Shown here one piece after another: positions 9,420 to 18,732 of a stretch of 64,000 nucleotides of DNA (its first letter is position 1; each line of letters starts with the position of its first letter). Source of the stretch: Proteus vulgaris (GTDB taxonomy: Bacteria > Pseudomonadota > Gammaproteobacteria > Enterobacterales > Enterobacteriaceae); the NCBI RefSeq assembly GCF_023100685.1, contig NZ_CP090064.1, positions 2,108,001 through 2,172,000 on the forward strand. The letters are read 5' to 3'. The position numbers were made by a program, and so were the translations under genes. Under the pieces are notes generated by a model, which saw only the letters and a list, made by a program, of their open reading frames with translations, was not told the origin of the DNA and did not search any database.

Positions 9420-10598
9420 ATGACAAAATATATCCTTTTTAGCTTTTGTTTAGTGTTGATTTACCCTCTTGGTGTGGACTTACATTTAACGGGCTTAACG
9501 GCAATTGCAAATGATTTAAACGCATCGGAAGTGACATTACATCAAGCTTTTTCAATTTATTTAATGGGCATGGTTTCATCCATGTTAGTTGCAGGATGGT
9601 GTAGTGATAATTTAGGTCGTAAACCTGTTGTATTGCTTGGAACCGTTATTTTCTTATTGGCATCATTTGGTGCTGGAGTTTCGGTAACGGAAAATAACTT
9701 TTTGATCGCACGCTTCTTCCAAGGTATTGGCGCTGGATTTTGTTATGTTGTTACTTTTGCGATATTGCGAGATACATTAGCCGAAAAACAACGTGCTAAA
9801 GTTCTTTCTATGATAAATGGCATTACTTGTATTATTCCTGTATTAGCGCCTGTTTTAGGTTTTCTGATCTTATTAAAATTTAAATGGCCAGTCATGTTTT
9901 ATGCCATGGCAATCTATGCATCATTAATCTTTATTTATTGTTTTTTTGTAATAAAAGAAACCAAACCAAAACAGTTGGCCAAAAGTAAAAATAAAACGAC
10001 CACCATCACCGATGAATCTTTCTTAAATAGCTTCTTTTTAAGTCGTTTGCTTATTTCATGTTTGGGGATGAGCGTGATCCTGACTTATGTTAATATCTCT
10101 CCAATCGTGATTATGCAGCAAATGCATTACAGCACTGGGCAGTATTCAACAGCAATCACATTGCTTTCGATGGTTAGTATGGCCACTTCGTTTATGATGC
10201 CGAAAATATTAACAAAACTTCGTTATGAAACCATTTTATATACTGGTTTATCGGGTTTTTTAGGTGCGGCTATTTTTCTTTTTATCGGAAAAAACAGTGA
10301 TCCTCGCTGGTTCTTTGTCTCATTTTCATTATGTGGCGCGGGGTTTGCGTTACTATTTGGTATTATAATGAGTCAAGCTCTCTCTCCATTTAGTCAGCGA
10401 GCTGGACTCGCCAGTTCGATTTTAGGGATTTCGCAATTGAGTTTTGCATCTCTCTATATCTGGACTATGGGATGGTTAGGAATATCTGCAATTAATATGC
10501 TGATTGTTATATTGTTTGCAAGTAGCTTTATTGGTTTTACCTTTTTGCATCTCTTTCGTTCTTCAGGACAACAACAAAAGGTGAATTGTGATGCATAA
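9420..10598 (+). CDS. mdtL: MdtL multidrug MFS transporter (DHA1 family)
   Basis: 392 aa, 12 hydrophobic segments. The sequence follows E. coli MdtL closely along the first half, including DLNASEVTLHQAFSIYL, a GRKPV loop motif, FQGIGAGFCYVVTFAILRDTL and NGITCIIPVLAPVLG. It exports drugs (chloramphenicol in E. coli) by proton antiport in the inner membrane. The next gene is yidZ, the same order as in E. coli, where the pair follows tnaAB; no tna genes are present here. The gene is preceded by GAGGTGGCTGG just before the ATG. Confidence 0.92.
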   Translation: MTKYILFSFCLVLIYPLGVDLHLTGLTAIANDLNASEVTLHQAFSIYLMGMVSSMLVAGWCSDNLGRKPVVLLGTVIFLLASFGAGVSVTENNFLIARFFQGIGAGFCYVVTFAILRDTLAEKQRAKVLSMINGITCIIPVLAPVLGFLILLKFKWPVMFYAMAIYASLIFIYCFFVIKETKPKQLAKSKNKTTTITDESFLNSFFLSRLLISCLGMSVILTYVNISPIVIMQQMHYSTGQYSTAITLLSMVSMATSFMMPKILTKLRYETILYTGLSGFLGAAIFLFIGKNSDPRWFFVSFSLCGAGFALLFGIIMSQALSPFSQRAGLASSILGISQLSFASLYIWTMGWLGISAINMLIVILFASSFIGFTFLHLFRSSGQQQKVNCDA

Positions 10599-11565
10599 GC
10601 CATTACATCGAATAGATTTGAATTTATTAGTTATTTTTCAAATTCTTTTACAAGAGCGTAGTGTCACATTGACTGCAAAATGGTTGTCTGTTTCACCTTC
10701 TGCGGTGAGTAAAGCATTGGCTAAATTACGCGTTTGGTTTGATGATCCCCTTTTCGTTCGTAGCCCTCAGGGATTAATTCCGACACCTTTGACATTAAGT
10801 ATTGAAGAATCTCTTTCTGATTTTATTAATATTGGTAACCATATCGCGGGCAAGCAAAATAGCGAAACGCCTAAAGGTGTTCATTTCAGTTTAATATTAG
10901 AATCTCCTTTACATCAGGTGTTACTAAATCAATTTCCTTTAGAAATATTGAATTATTATCCTCAATCAATGGTGAAAATACGAAATTGGGAATATAACTC
11001 ACTCTCGAGCATTATTGACGGTGATGCTGATATTGCTTTTTTAGGTCGTGAATATTATTCGGGCTCTAAAGAAGCATTACATCTATTACCTGATGTTATC
11101 GATTGTGAAGAGCTTTTTCGTGATACACCATTAGTTTATGTGCGAAAAGATCATCCGTTATTAAAAGAGCCTTGGAATTTAGAGACATTTTTGCGCTATT
11201 CTCACATCTCAACAGAATATGATAAACGGCCTCATTGGGCATTAGATGATATTTTGGCAGAGCATGGACGTTTACGTAATATTGCCATAACTTACACGTC
11301 ATTTGAGCAAACTTTATTTATGATTTCTCAACCTAATCATGAGCTTATTACTTGTTTGCCCGGATATTGTGTACATTATCTCTCTAGAGCTTTACCTAAT
11401 TTAGTGACATTACCTTTACCACTGCCACACAGTGTTTCTGAACAGCTTGATATCTCATTTATTTTGCTGTGGCATAAACGCCATGCGTACAACTCTAAAA
11501 TATTGTGGTTAAGAGAAACTATCAAAAATAGTGTCAATCAATTTATGCAGAAAAATGGCCATTAA
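10591..11565 (+). CDS. yidZ: LysR-family regulator YidZ
   Basis: 324 aa. N-terminal LysR helix-turn-helix at about 7-65 (LDL-type start, ERSVTLTAKWLSVSPSAVSKALAKLR) and the C-terminal effector domain, with near-identical stretches to E. coli YidZ (RKDHP, WNLETFLRYSHIS, LLWHKR, WLRETIKN). I chose the ATG at 10591 rather than the in-frame GTG at 10588 because AAGG lies at the better spacing. It overlaps the end of mdtL by 8 bases, so the two are co-translated. In E. coli, yidZ has been linked to anaerobic nitric oxide protection; its ligand is unknown. Confidence 0.92.
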   Translation: MHKPLHRIDLNLLVIFQILLQERSVTLTAKWLSVSPSAVSKALAKLRVWFDDPLFVRSPQGLIPTPLTLSIEESLSDFINIGNHIAGKQNSETPKGVHFSLILESPLHQVLLNQFPLEILNYYPQSMVKIRNWEYNSLSSIIDGDADIAFLGREYYSGSKEALHLLPDVIDCEELFRDTPLVYVRKDHPLLKEPWNLETFLRYSHISTEYDKRPHWALDDILAEHGRLRNIAITYTSFEQTLFMISQPNHELITCLPGYCVHYLSRALPNLVTLPLPLPHSVSEQLDISFILLWHKRHAYNSKILWLRETIKNSVNQFMQKNGH

Positions 11566-11617
11566 AAATTTTACTGCTATTTATTTGGTTTCTTCTGTGT
11601 TTACTGAAAATTATGAG

Positions 11618-11661
11618 CGGGATTAAGATTATTTTTAATAAAAATTTTATCCCGTTTTTTT
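11618..11661 (+). terminator. Terminator of mdtL-yidZ
   Basis: CGGGAT and ATCCCG close a long AT-rich hairpin followed by seven T residues, about 50 bases past the yidZ stop. Confidence 0.75.
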
Positions 11662-11777
11662 AATTAGATAAAGTATAGTGCTATCTAAATTTTCTCTTAA
11701 TCTTTCTTAAATTTTATCTATGATAATAAGAGGTAAACTTATATTGATACTTTAATTAGTGATTAAAAAAAGAAAAT

Positions 11778-12224
11778 ATGATGGATATCAGTTTAAAACC
11801 TATCACTTTAGATAATTATGAAGAAATTAGTTTACTTGAAGTGGAAGAATATCAAGAAGACTATATTGCTTCTAATATGTGGTCTTTAGTTGAAGCAGCT
11901 TATAACGAGAACTATGTCGTCAGAGGTATTTATTTATCAGATAAACCAGTTGGTTTCTTTATGTGGGTAAAAGAAAGCCCATATAAAATTGCTATCTGGC
12001 GTTTTATGATAGACAAAGCACACCAAAATAAAGGGTTAGGTAGAGAAGCCCTACACATCGCTTTAAATGAAATTAAGCAAGATAAAACAATCAATGAAAT
12101 TGAAATTTGTTATAACCCATTAAATCCAGTAGCTAAAACATTCTATAGCTCTTTCGGTTTTAAAGAGACTGGTATGGATAAAGATGGGGATGATATGTTA
12201 GCAGTAATAAAAATAACACAATGA
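11778..12224 (+). CDS. GNAT-family N-acetyltransferase (polyamine acetyltransferase-like)
   Basis: 148 aa, one GNAT domain. The acetyl-CoA binding motif A is at about 79-95 (FMIDKAHQNKGLGREALHIAL, with the NKGLG pyrophosphate loop) and motif B near the C-terminus (NPVAKTFYSSFGFKETG). Similar small proteins are annotated as spermidine/spermine acetyltransferases (BltD/PaiA type), but the substrate is not readable. A second in-frame ATG follows immediately. Monocistronic, with a terminator just after the stop. Confidence 0.8.
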   Translation: MMDISLKPITLDNYEEISLLEVEEYQEDYIASNMWSLVEAAYNENYVVRGIYLSDKPVGFFMWVKESPYKIAIWRFMIDKAHQNKGLGREALHIALNEIKQDKTINEIEICYNPLNPVAKTFYSSFGFKETGMDKDGDDMLAVIKITQ

Positions 12225-12246
12225 AAAATATAAAATTGATCTCTTT

Positions 12247-12285
12247 AAAATAGAAAAAGGTGCAATTGCACCCCCTTCTATTTTT
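12247..12285. terminator. Bidirectional terminator
   Basis: AATAGAA and GGTGCAA pair with TTGCACC and TTCTATT around a tight centre, ending in a T run. It lies between the converging GNAT and MuiA-like genes. Confidence 0.8.
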
Positions 12286-12305
12286 ATCAACCTGAAATGA
12301 CGTAA

Positions 12306-13964
12306 TTATAGCCCCATAACTTGTCTATTTTTAGGATAAGAAAGCGTATAATTTAATGGTAAGGATTTTTCTTGTTTTGCCTCTAGTGTGATATTCCACT
12401 CTATTTCACCTGTATCTTTATCAAGTACGCCATCTTTATAAACGGCATCTGCTACATTGATATTGTTTTCTTGACTAAGTGGTAGCTGATCGTAAATAGT
12501 GACTTTTACAGGAGAGTTATAAGTGTTTCTTACTTTAATGGTATAACTCTCTTTTTGTTCAATCGTGGTACCAATAAAGATAGGCTCTTTTCTTATTTTC
12601 TCATTGTTAATACGGCTAATTTGAATGTTTTTGTCTATCCCCATCGGAATATTAAGTAACTCTTCAAGTTCATTTGTATTAATATAGCTATTACCCACAA
12701 AGCTATTCATATAGTAGATATTTGCACGGCCATTAAGTAAGTTTAAATTTTCCCAATCTTTAATTTCAGCTTGTAAATAAACTTCTTCTACTAATTTCGG
12801 TGTGGCTAAATAGCGATAATCAGCGGTGACTTCTTTTTGGTTAATGACCAATGTGTTAGGCTCGGTGCTATTTTTTAAGGTGTAAGGTAACGCGATAGCA
12901 TGGCTTAAATTAATTCCATTATTATTCGTCGTAACATATCGAGTCACTCCTTTGTTTATTTGTTTTTCTCGAGTTAGGTCTGAAACATTTTCTTCCATAA
13001 CTGCGACTGGTGCAGGCATCGCCATTCTCATACTGTCTTTTCTAAATTTTGAATTATCATTATAAAGAGATAAATACCAAGGTGATAATGTTGGTGCAGT
13101 GATATTAAGTGATGGATTAGTGGATGTTAAAACCAGTTTTACTTTATCCCAATTTAGGCCTGTATTTTGAATAACATCCGCCTTATAGGTGAGTAATATC
13201 GGCTTATCCATTCCTTGACTTCGAATATCGTAAGCAGGTGACCATCCAGCATCTGGTGTTATATAAGAAATACGCATCTTACTAGTTAGATTTTTTGACG
13301 TGCCTAAAGATAAAACAATTTGTGTTTTCTCTTCAGCAATAATTGGCATATCAATTTCTAATTGTCGGTTTAATTCTTCTAATTGTTCTGTTAATTTAGC
13401 AATTTCTTCACGCGCCATTTTTTGTTGATTTAAAATAGAAGTCATTCTTTGACTAATAAAATCAAATTTTTGTGATGATTGCTCTAATGTTTGCGTTTCA
13501 CCATTACCAAAAAAGGATTGATCTTTCAGTAAAATAATTTGTTCATCACCAACGCTAATGTTGATGTTTAATACTTCAATTTGTTTATTAATCTCTTTTT
13601 GTTTATCCATTAATGTCGTAATGGTGGCTGGGTAACTAGGGGCAATAGGAATTTTTTTAACGTTAATGGTGTTAATAATCACATCTTCATTATCAATACT
13701 AATTGATAAGCTTCTAGGATCAATATTGTTTGCAACATTAGACAAAACAACGTCACTCTGCCCCGCTGGTAAGTTGAGAGTGACGTTATTTTCAAGTTCA
13801 GCACCCCGTAAAAAAATTGTTGCTTGATTGAGTTTTATATCATAATTAAGTGGTTTAGTGGGATCTACGGAATTGATTTCATTAGCAAAAGCACTAGTTG
13901 TACTAATAATAGATAATGTAATAAGCGATAACGTTAATTTATTGGGTTTAATCATCATTTTCAT
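12306..13964 (-). CDS. DUF4139 / mucoidy-inhibitor MuiA family protein
   Basis: 552 aa from the chosen start. The open frame extends 28 codons further upstream, but the start at 13964 has GGATAG at good spacing and leads directly into a Sec signal peptide (ending TTSAFA). An N-terminal DUF4140 region (about 40-135), a coiled-coil rich in Gln/Glu (about 165-215) and a C-terminal DUF4139 region follow. The family is named for MuiA, which suppresses mucoidy in some proteobacteria; biochemical function is unknown. Periplasmic or outer-membrane-associated location is inferred from the signal peptide. Upstream 344 bases hold no gene. Confidence 0.75.
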   Translation of the reverse strand: MKMMIKPNKLTLSLITLSIISTTSAFANEINSVDPTKPLNYDIKLNQATIFLRGAELENNVTLNLPAGQSDVVLSNVANNIDPRSLSISIDNEDVIINTINVKKIPIAPSYPATITTLMDKQKEINKQIEVLNINISVGDEQIILLKDQSFFGNGETQTLEQSSQKFDFISQRMTSILNQQKMAREEIAKLTEQLEELNRQLEIDMPIIAEEKTQIVLSLGTSKNLTSKMRISYITPDAGWSPAYDIRSQGMDKPILLTYKADVIQNTGLNWDKVKLVLTSTNPSLNITAPTLSPWYLSLYNDNSKFRKDSMRMAMPAPVAVMEENVSDLTREKQINKGVTRYVTTNNNGINLSHAIALPYTLKNSTEPNTLVINQKEVTADYRYLATPKLVEEVYLQAEIKDWENLNLLNGRANIYYMNSFVGNSYINTNELEELLNIPMGIDKNIQISRINNEKIRKEPIFIGTTIEQKESYTIKVRNTYNSPVKVTIYDQLPLSQENNINVADAVYKDGVLDKDTGEIEWNITLEAKQEKSLPLNYTLSYPKNRQVMGL

Positions 13965-14308
13965 TCTATCCATAGTTGATGAGCAGTATTGTAAGAACCG
14001 CAAAATAGAGATGCACTGTTGCACAAGTATATTTAGATAGTATTGCATCTCTAATAAATTAGATAACAGAATAAACTTAAAGATCTAATAATGTGAGGAT
14101 AAAAAACAATAGATAAAACAATATGTTATTGTTTTAAATTAAATGAATGTTTGAATGATAAGGATTATCTTAATGATGGCGAGATATTTAGCTTTTATTT
14201 GCTTTATATCGTCTTGTTTAGATAGAAATAAGATAAATATTTCAATAAAACTAAATAAAGGCAGTTTAAAAATAAACTGCCTAGGATAAAGATGTTTGTT
14301 ATCAATTT
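13965..14308. other. 344-base gap without a convincing gene
   Basis: It contains the presumed promoter of the MuiA-like gene and the terminator of the amidohydrolase gene. A 38-codon plus-strand frame starting near 14174 runs through that terminator and has no support. Confidence 0.6.
14259..14282 (-). terminator. Terminator of the amidohydrolase gene
   Basis: Perfect 10-base stem AGGCAGTTTA / TAAACTGCCT with a 4-base loop. The minus strand continues into a T-rich tract. Confidence 0.85.
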
Positions 14309-15709
14309 TTATTTAACAACTTCACCACTATCAATAACAGTTTTGCGTACTTTATCAGAGAAATCTTGTGCCTCTTTAATAATCGCTTTCTCATCAACGG
14401 TTAATAGTTGGCGATCTTCCATTAAGATTTTGCCATCTACAATGGTATGGCGAACATTACTGCCATTTGCGCCATACACTAATGCTGCATAAGGGCTATA
14501 CATAGGCACCATATTAGGTGATTTTGTATCAACAACGATAATATCAGCAAGCTTACCTGATTCTAATGAGCCCAATTTATCTTCCATATGCAAGACTTTT
14601 GCTGAACCCATAGTTGCTAGCTCTACAACGGTTAAAGGTGGCATTGCCGCGCGGTCTTTATTCTCTAATTTATGGATTTTACCCACAAGATTGAGTTCGT
14701 TCATGGTTGTTAGCGTATTACTCGACATTGGACCATCAGTCCCTAAACCGACACGGACACCCTTTTCTAGCATTGCAACGACAGGTGCTACACCTTTCGC
14801 TGATTTAGTATTCGCACTGATATTATGAGCAACACCAACATCATATTTTTTCAGTAAATCAATATCTTTTTCATCAACCATAATTGCGTGTGCTGCAATA
14901 ACTTTGTTATTTAACGCCCCAATATCGGCCATATATTGAACAGGGCTTTTACCACCTGTACGTTTGGCTATTTCTTCTTGTTCACGGTCTGTTTCGGCTA
15001 AATGGATCATAACAGGAACATCAAGTTCTATTGATAATTTAGCAATTTTCTGAAGGTTTTCAGTGGTATTTGTATAAGGAGCATGTGGTGCAAATGCTGG
15101 GATAATGCGAGGGTGATCTTTATATTCTTTAATAAAATTTACCGCATATTGAATACCTTCTTCTGGTGTTTTCGCATCTGCAACAGGGAAATTAATAACA
15201 GATTCTCCTAATACCGCACGATTGCCCATTTTATCAACCGTTTTAGCAACTTCATCTTCAAAATAATACATATCAACATAAGTCGTTACTCCCCCCTTTA
15301 CCATTTCGATATTGGCAAGGTTAGCGCCAACTCTGACCATTTCGCGAGAAACCATTTTGCTTTCAAGTGGGAAAATATAACGGTGAAGTCTGTCTGGGAC
15401 ATCATCGGCTAATGAACGAAATACCGTCATCGAACCATGTGTATGGGTATTAATTAAACCCGGCATCACAATATCACCATCAACATCTAATACTTTATTG
15501 GCTTGATATTCTTTAGAAAGCTCAGGGCCACCAACGGCAATAATTTTATTTTCTTTTACGACAACAGTACCTTGTTCAATGATTTTATTTTGCTGATCCA
15601 TAGTTAGAACAGTACCATCAACAATCATCAAATCAGCCTGTTTTGCCGCGTAACTAGAAAAGGAGACTGCCATGACAGCCAAAGCAAGCATAGATTTAGA
15701 AAATGACAT
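14309..15709 (-). CDS. Exported amidohydrolase of the MTA/SAH deaminase (TRZ/ATZ) type
   Basis: 466 aa. The start at 15709 gives GAGAGG at 5-base spacing and a clean Sec signal peptide (MSFSKSMLALAVMAVSFSSYAA); the longer frame begins 23 codons upstream. The metal-dependent hydrolase motifs are present: NTHTHGSM (zinc ligands), HLAET, the H of AAHAIMVD, and GTDGPMSSN. The overall pattern matches 5-methylthioadenosine/S-adenosylhomocysteine deaminases and other cyclic-amidine hydrolases, which are normally cytoplasmic. A secreted or periplasmic member would act on extracellular nucleoside-like substrates. Substrate is uncertain. Confidence 0.85.
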   Translation of the reverse strand: MSFSKSMLALAVMAVSFSSYAAKQADLMIVDGTVLTMDQQNKIIEQGTVVVKENKIIAVGGPELSKEYQANKVLDVDGDIVMPGLINTHTHGSMTVFRSLADDVPDRLHRYIFPLESKMVSREMVRVGANLANIEMVKGGVTTYVDMYYFEDEVAKTVDKMGNRAVLGESVINFPVADAKTPEEGIQYAVNFIKEYKDHPRIIPAFAPHAPYTNTTENLQKIAKLSIELDVPVMIHLAETDREQEEIAKRTGGKSPVQYMADIGALNNKVIAAHAIMVDEKDIDLLKKYDVGVAHNISANTKSAKGVAPVVAMLEKGVRVGLGTDGPMSSNTLTTMNELNLVGKIHKLENKDRAAMPPLTVVELATMGSAKVLHMEDKLGSLESGKLADIIVVDTKSPNMVPMYSPYAALVYGANGSNVRHTIVDGKILMEDRQLLTVDEKAIIKEAQDFSDKVRKTVIDSGEVVK

Positions 15710-15881
15710 CATTACCTCTCGTCTTGATGGGAAAATTTTTCTAAGATTATAGATAAATTCATCAGCTTTTGATATCAACCGAAAGTGAATGAGATCACCG
15801 AATAAATAATTAATCGAAGTTATTATCGCGCTCGGTGTCTAAATTTCTTGCAGTTAGTCTTATCAATCAAGGAGTGGTTTA

Positions 15882-17123
15882 ATGAGTAAAACGTTGCAAC
15901 CTGGTGAAAATACATCACTAAGTGAAAATAAAGGACAAGTTAAAGTCTCTCATGCAGTAGGCGATAATCTTGATATTAATCTGACGGCATTTTTAGTAAC
16001 AGGATCAGGAAAAGTCGTTAATGACGACGATATGGTTTTCTTTAACGCTCCTCATCATGCCTCTGGTGCGGCTTCGTTTATTTCACCGATAACTCAAGGC
16101 TCAACGGTTATTCATAGTATTGATTTTGACTTATCTCGTTTACCCGCCAATATTACCAAAATTGCCATTACCTTGACGCAAGATGGAAGTGCTGGCGGTT
16201 TTGCTGTTGTTAATCAATTAAAAGCGCAAGTATTGATAAATAATGATGTTATTGAATTAGCACCAAGCCAATTTTCGCAAGAAACGGGCATTATTGTTTT
16301 AGAGCTGTATATTCGAAATGGGCAAAATAAAGTACGTGCTGTTTGGCAAGGGTTCGCGTCTGGACTTGCTGGGCTATGCGATCTTTATGGCATTGAAGTT
16401 GAAGAGCCTGCCCCAGTTATTGTGCCTGCATCAACACCACCTGTTAATATACAAAAAAGTGTGGTGAAACTGACGAAACCAGATAGTAGCCACCGTGTTT
16501 CTTTACTAAAAGGGAGTGATGCACCTAAGCGCATTTTAGTCAGTGCAACATGGATAGATAATGGTGATGGTAAGGATAATGATGATTTAGATCTTCGTGT
16601 GGGTATTTTGCGTCCCAATGGTCAAATGTCTATAATTCAAGCGCCAGATAAAAGTGGTGCTTTTAATGCAGATCCTTTTGTTTTCCATACGGGTGATGTG
16701 GTCAGTGTTAGTCAAGATCAGCCCGGCTGTGAAACAGTTGAAATAAACCCCGCTATTTCTCAATTAATGGGCGGAAAAGTGGCGTTAGTTTGTAGTGTTT
16801 ATTCTGCCATTAGTAATGGTTGTGTTTCTGTTGCATCATTAAAACCAACAATGCGTATGGAATATGGTAATCAAATCGTTGAGTGCTCTTGTGAATACAA
16901 AAAAGGCTTTTTCAATAATATGATTTACACCTATGTCATTGGTATTATTGAAATCGATCAAGACAGTATTACGTTAAAACCTTCAGGTGTGACATCAAGA
17001 GCAGGCAGTGAAGCCACTCCTTGGTTAACACGTATTGGTGATGAACTTAAATTAACGATGGATGGCCCTCATGTTTTTAAAGGAAAGAAACCAAGTATTC
17101 TAGGCAAAAAACGTTATGTTTAA
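15882..17123 (+). CDS. TerA/TerD-family stress (tellurium-resistance-type) protein
   Basis: 413 aa, two TerD-like regions. The first half (about 1-170) has ITQGSTVIHSIDFDLSRLP and ELYIRNGQNKVRAVWQGF; the second half (about 195-413) has the acidic calcium-binding type motif DGKDNDDLDLR. This arrangement resembles TerA (about 385 aa) more than single-domain TerD. Strong ribosome-binding site AAGGAG. No terB, terC, terD, terE or terZ is nearby, so this is an orphan, and metal resistance should not be assumed. Cytoplasmic, no signal peptide. Confidence 0.75.
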   Translation: MSKTLQPGENTSLSENKGQVKVSHAVGDNLDINLTAFLVTGSGKVVNDDDMVFFNAPHHASGAASFISPITQGSTVIHSIDFDLSRLPANITKIAITLTQDGSAGGFAVVNQLKAQVLINNDVIELAPSQFSQETGIIVLELYIRNGQNKVRAVWQGFASGLAGLCDLYGIEVEEPAPVIVPASTPPVNIQKSVVKLTKPDSSHRVSLLKGSDAPKRILVSATWIDNGDGKDNDDLDLRVGILRPNGQMSIIQAPDKSGAFNADPFVFHTGDVVSVSQDQPGCETVEINPAISQLMGGKVALVCSVYSAISNGCVSVASLKPTMRMEYGNQIVECSCEYKKGFFNNMIYTYVIGIIEIDQDSITLKPSGVTSRAGSEATPWLTRIGDELKLTMDGPHVFKGKKPSILGKKRYV

Positions 17124-17168
17124 TTTTATTATAAAAAAGAAATAACTTAGCGTTTGTCCTAAAAAAGG

Positions 17169-17199
17169 AAAACGGGCAATGATTAAAATGCCCGTTTTT
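17169..17199 (+). terminator. Terminator of the TerA/TerD gene
   Basis: Perfect 10-base stem AAAACGGGCA / TGCCCGTTTT followed by T residues. Confidence 0.9.
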
Positions 17200-17234
17200 T
17201 ATTTATTTACTTAAAGAGATGATAACCTGTGAAA

Positions 17235-17690
17235 TTAAGCGCGTCTTTTTTGCTCTAATAGCCACTTGTCTAATTCATTAGCAAAAAGCTGGCGGTCGCG
17301 TTGGTTTAGGCTTGCTGGCCCCCCCGTTTGAATACCACTAGCTCTCATCGTATCCATAAAATCACGTATATTTAAGCGTTCACGAATAGTGGCTTCAGTA
17401 TAACGTTCACCCCTAGGATTTAGAGCAACCGCCCCCTTTTCAATCACTTCAGCCGCTAATGGGATATCTGCGGTGATCACCAAGTCATCTTTATTGGTAC
17501 GGCGAACAATTTCGTTATCCGCAACATCAAATCCAGCAGAAACTTGTAATGTGCGTAAAAAAGGCGATGCAGGTACGCTTAATCGTTGGTTAGCAACAAA
17601 AGTAATGATCATTTTTTCTCTGTCTGCTGCTCGATATAACACTTCTTTGATTACTTTAGGACATGCGTCAGCATCAACCCAAATAGGCAT
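17235..17690 (-). CDS. yaiI: YaiI/YqxD family (UPF0178) protein
   Basis: 151 aa from the chosen start; the frame extends 13 codons further but homologues begin at [22 protein letters not shown]. The rest follows E. coli YaiI closely ([51 protein letters not shown]). The DADACP and ITADIPLA blocks are the conserved acidic motifs of a PIN-like fold, so a nuclease activity is suspected, but function is unproven. GAGAG precedes the ATG. Confidence 0.92.
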   Translation of the reverse strand: MPIWVDADACPKVIKEVLYRAADREKMIITFVANQRLSVPASPFLRTLQVSAGFDVADNEIVRRTNKDDLVITADIPLAAEVIEKGAVALNPRGERYTEATIRERLNIRDFMDTMRASGIQTGGPASLNQRDRQLFANELDKWLLEQKRRA

Positions 17691-17759
17691 AACAACTCTC
17701 TCTTGATTATTCTGTATTAAATATTGCATGGTTAAGGAGGTTAAAATAACACAGTAATC

Positions 17760-18635
17760 CTAACTAAGTGATTGAAGCTTTGCTCTTGCTCGTTTTTCTG
17801 ATTGCTGATTAACCCAAATACTCACTAATATCACAATCATACCGATAATTTGTAAGCTAGTTAATTGTTGTTCTAATAACGCCCAACCTAAAATAACAGC
17901 ACTAAGCGGGCTTAAAAATCCTAATGATGCTACAGAGCTTGGCCCTAATAATGCCAGTCCTCTAAACCAGAAAATATAGGTTAATGCTCCACCAATTAAC
18001 GTTAAATAGGCTAAGCCTAAAAGATTAATCCCCGTTAATGAAGGTAATGCAGGTTCAAATAATAACGCAAAAGGTAATAATACAGCGCCACCAGCAGTTA
18101 ATTGCCACGCGGTAAACGTTAAAGGAGTAACTGGCGGTTGCCAACGACGACTTAATACAGTACCCGCTGCCATTGATAAGGCGCCACCTAATCCTGCCAT
18201 TATTCCGATAGGATCAAGTGTTGCATTAGGTGTAAGTATTAATATTGCCACACCTAATATGCCACCTAATGCTGCTGAAATAGAAAGCCATGATAAAGGT
18301 GTTTGTAATAACCAACGAGACAAAAATAAGACAATTAAAGGCTGAACTGCTCCTACAGTTGCTGCAACACCACCAGGTAAACGATAAGCAGAAATAAATA
18401 ATAACCACCAAAATAGTGAGAAATTTAAAATACCCAAAATGATTACGCGTAACCACCATATCCCTTGAGGCAGTTGTCTCATAATTATTAATAATAAAAT
18501 ACCAGCAGGTAATGCACGTAATGCAGCCAATGTCATTGGTACGTTAGCGGGCAACATTTCGGTTGTCACAATATACGTACTTCCCCAAACAATGGGAGCT
18601 GAAGCTGTTAATAAAAGCGTTGTGTATCGATTCAT
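17760..18635 (-). CDS. EamA-family (DMT) transporter
   Basis: 291 aa with ten hydrophobic helices in two EamA repeats (about 10-140 and 150-285). Motifs include the helix 1 PIVWGSTYIVTTE and a GLALLGPSSVASLGFLSPLSAVILGW stretch near the end. I start it at 18635 because the upstream in-frame ATG (18659) sits only 5 bases from a strong operator palindrome. Members export amino acids, metabolites or toxic compounds. It is divergent from a MarR regulator with two operator-like palindromes between them, so induction by that regulator's ligand is likely. Confidence 0.85.
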   Translation of the reverse strand: MNRYTTLLLTASAPIVWGSTYIVTTEMLPANVPMTLAALRALPAGILLLIIMRQLPQGIWWLRVIILGILNFSLFWWLLFISAYRLPGGVAATVGAVQPLIVLFLSRWLLQTPLSWLSISAALGGILGVAILILTPNATLDPIGIMAGLGGALSMAAGTVLSRRWQPPVTPLTFTAWQLTAGGAVLLPFALLFEPALPSLTGINLLGLAYLTLIGGALTYIFWFRGLALLGPSSVASLGFLSPLSAVILGWALLEQQLTSLQIIGMIVILVSIWVNQQSEKRARAKLQSLS

Positions 18636-18663
18636 AAAGTGACTCAATTTATTTGTCATTGTG

Positions 18664-18687
18664 ATTTATCTTGAGGTCAAGATAAAT
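18664..18687. promoter_or_regulatory. MarR-type operator 1 (24-base perfect palindrome)
   Basis: Eleven-base arms ATTTATCTTGA / TCAAGATAAAT around a GG centre, directly upstream of the EamA gene. Confidence 0.75.
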
Positions 18688-18696
18688 TGATAATAC

Positions 18697-18708
18697 CTTG
18701 ACGTCAAG
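18697..18708. promoter_or_regulatory. MarR-type operator 2
   Basis: Perfect 12-base palindrome CTTGACGTCAAG. With flanking bases it repeats the TCAAGATAAAT half of operator 1, centre-to-centre 27 bases, about 25 bases before the marR start. Confidence 0.7.
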
Positions 18709-18732
18709 ATAAATAATTGACATGATAAATGC

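Noticed and set aside
14174..14290. Small 38-codon frame starting ATGATGGCG
   Set aside because: It reads through the amidohydrolase terminator hairpin and has no support beyond being open.
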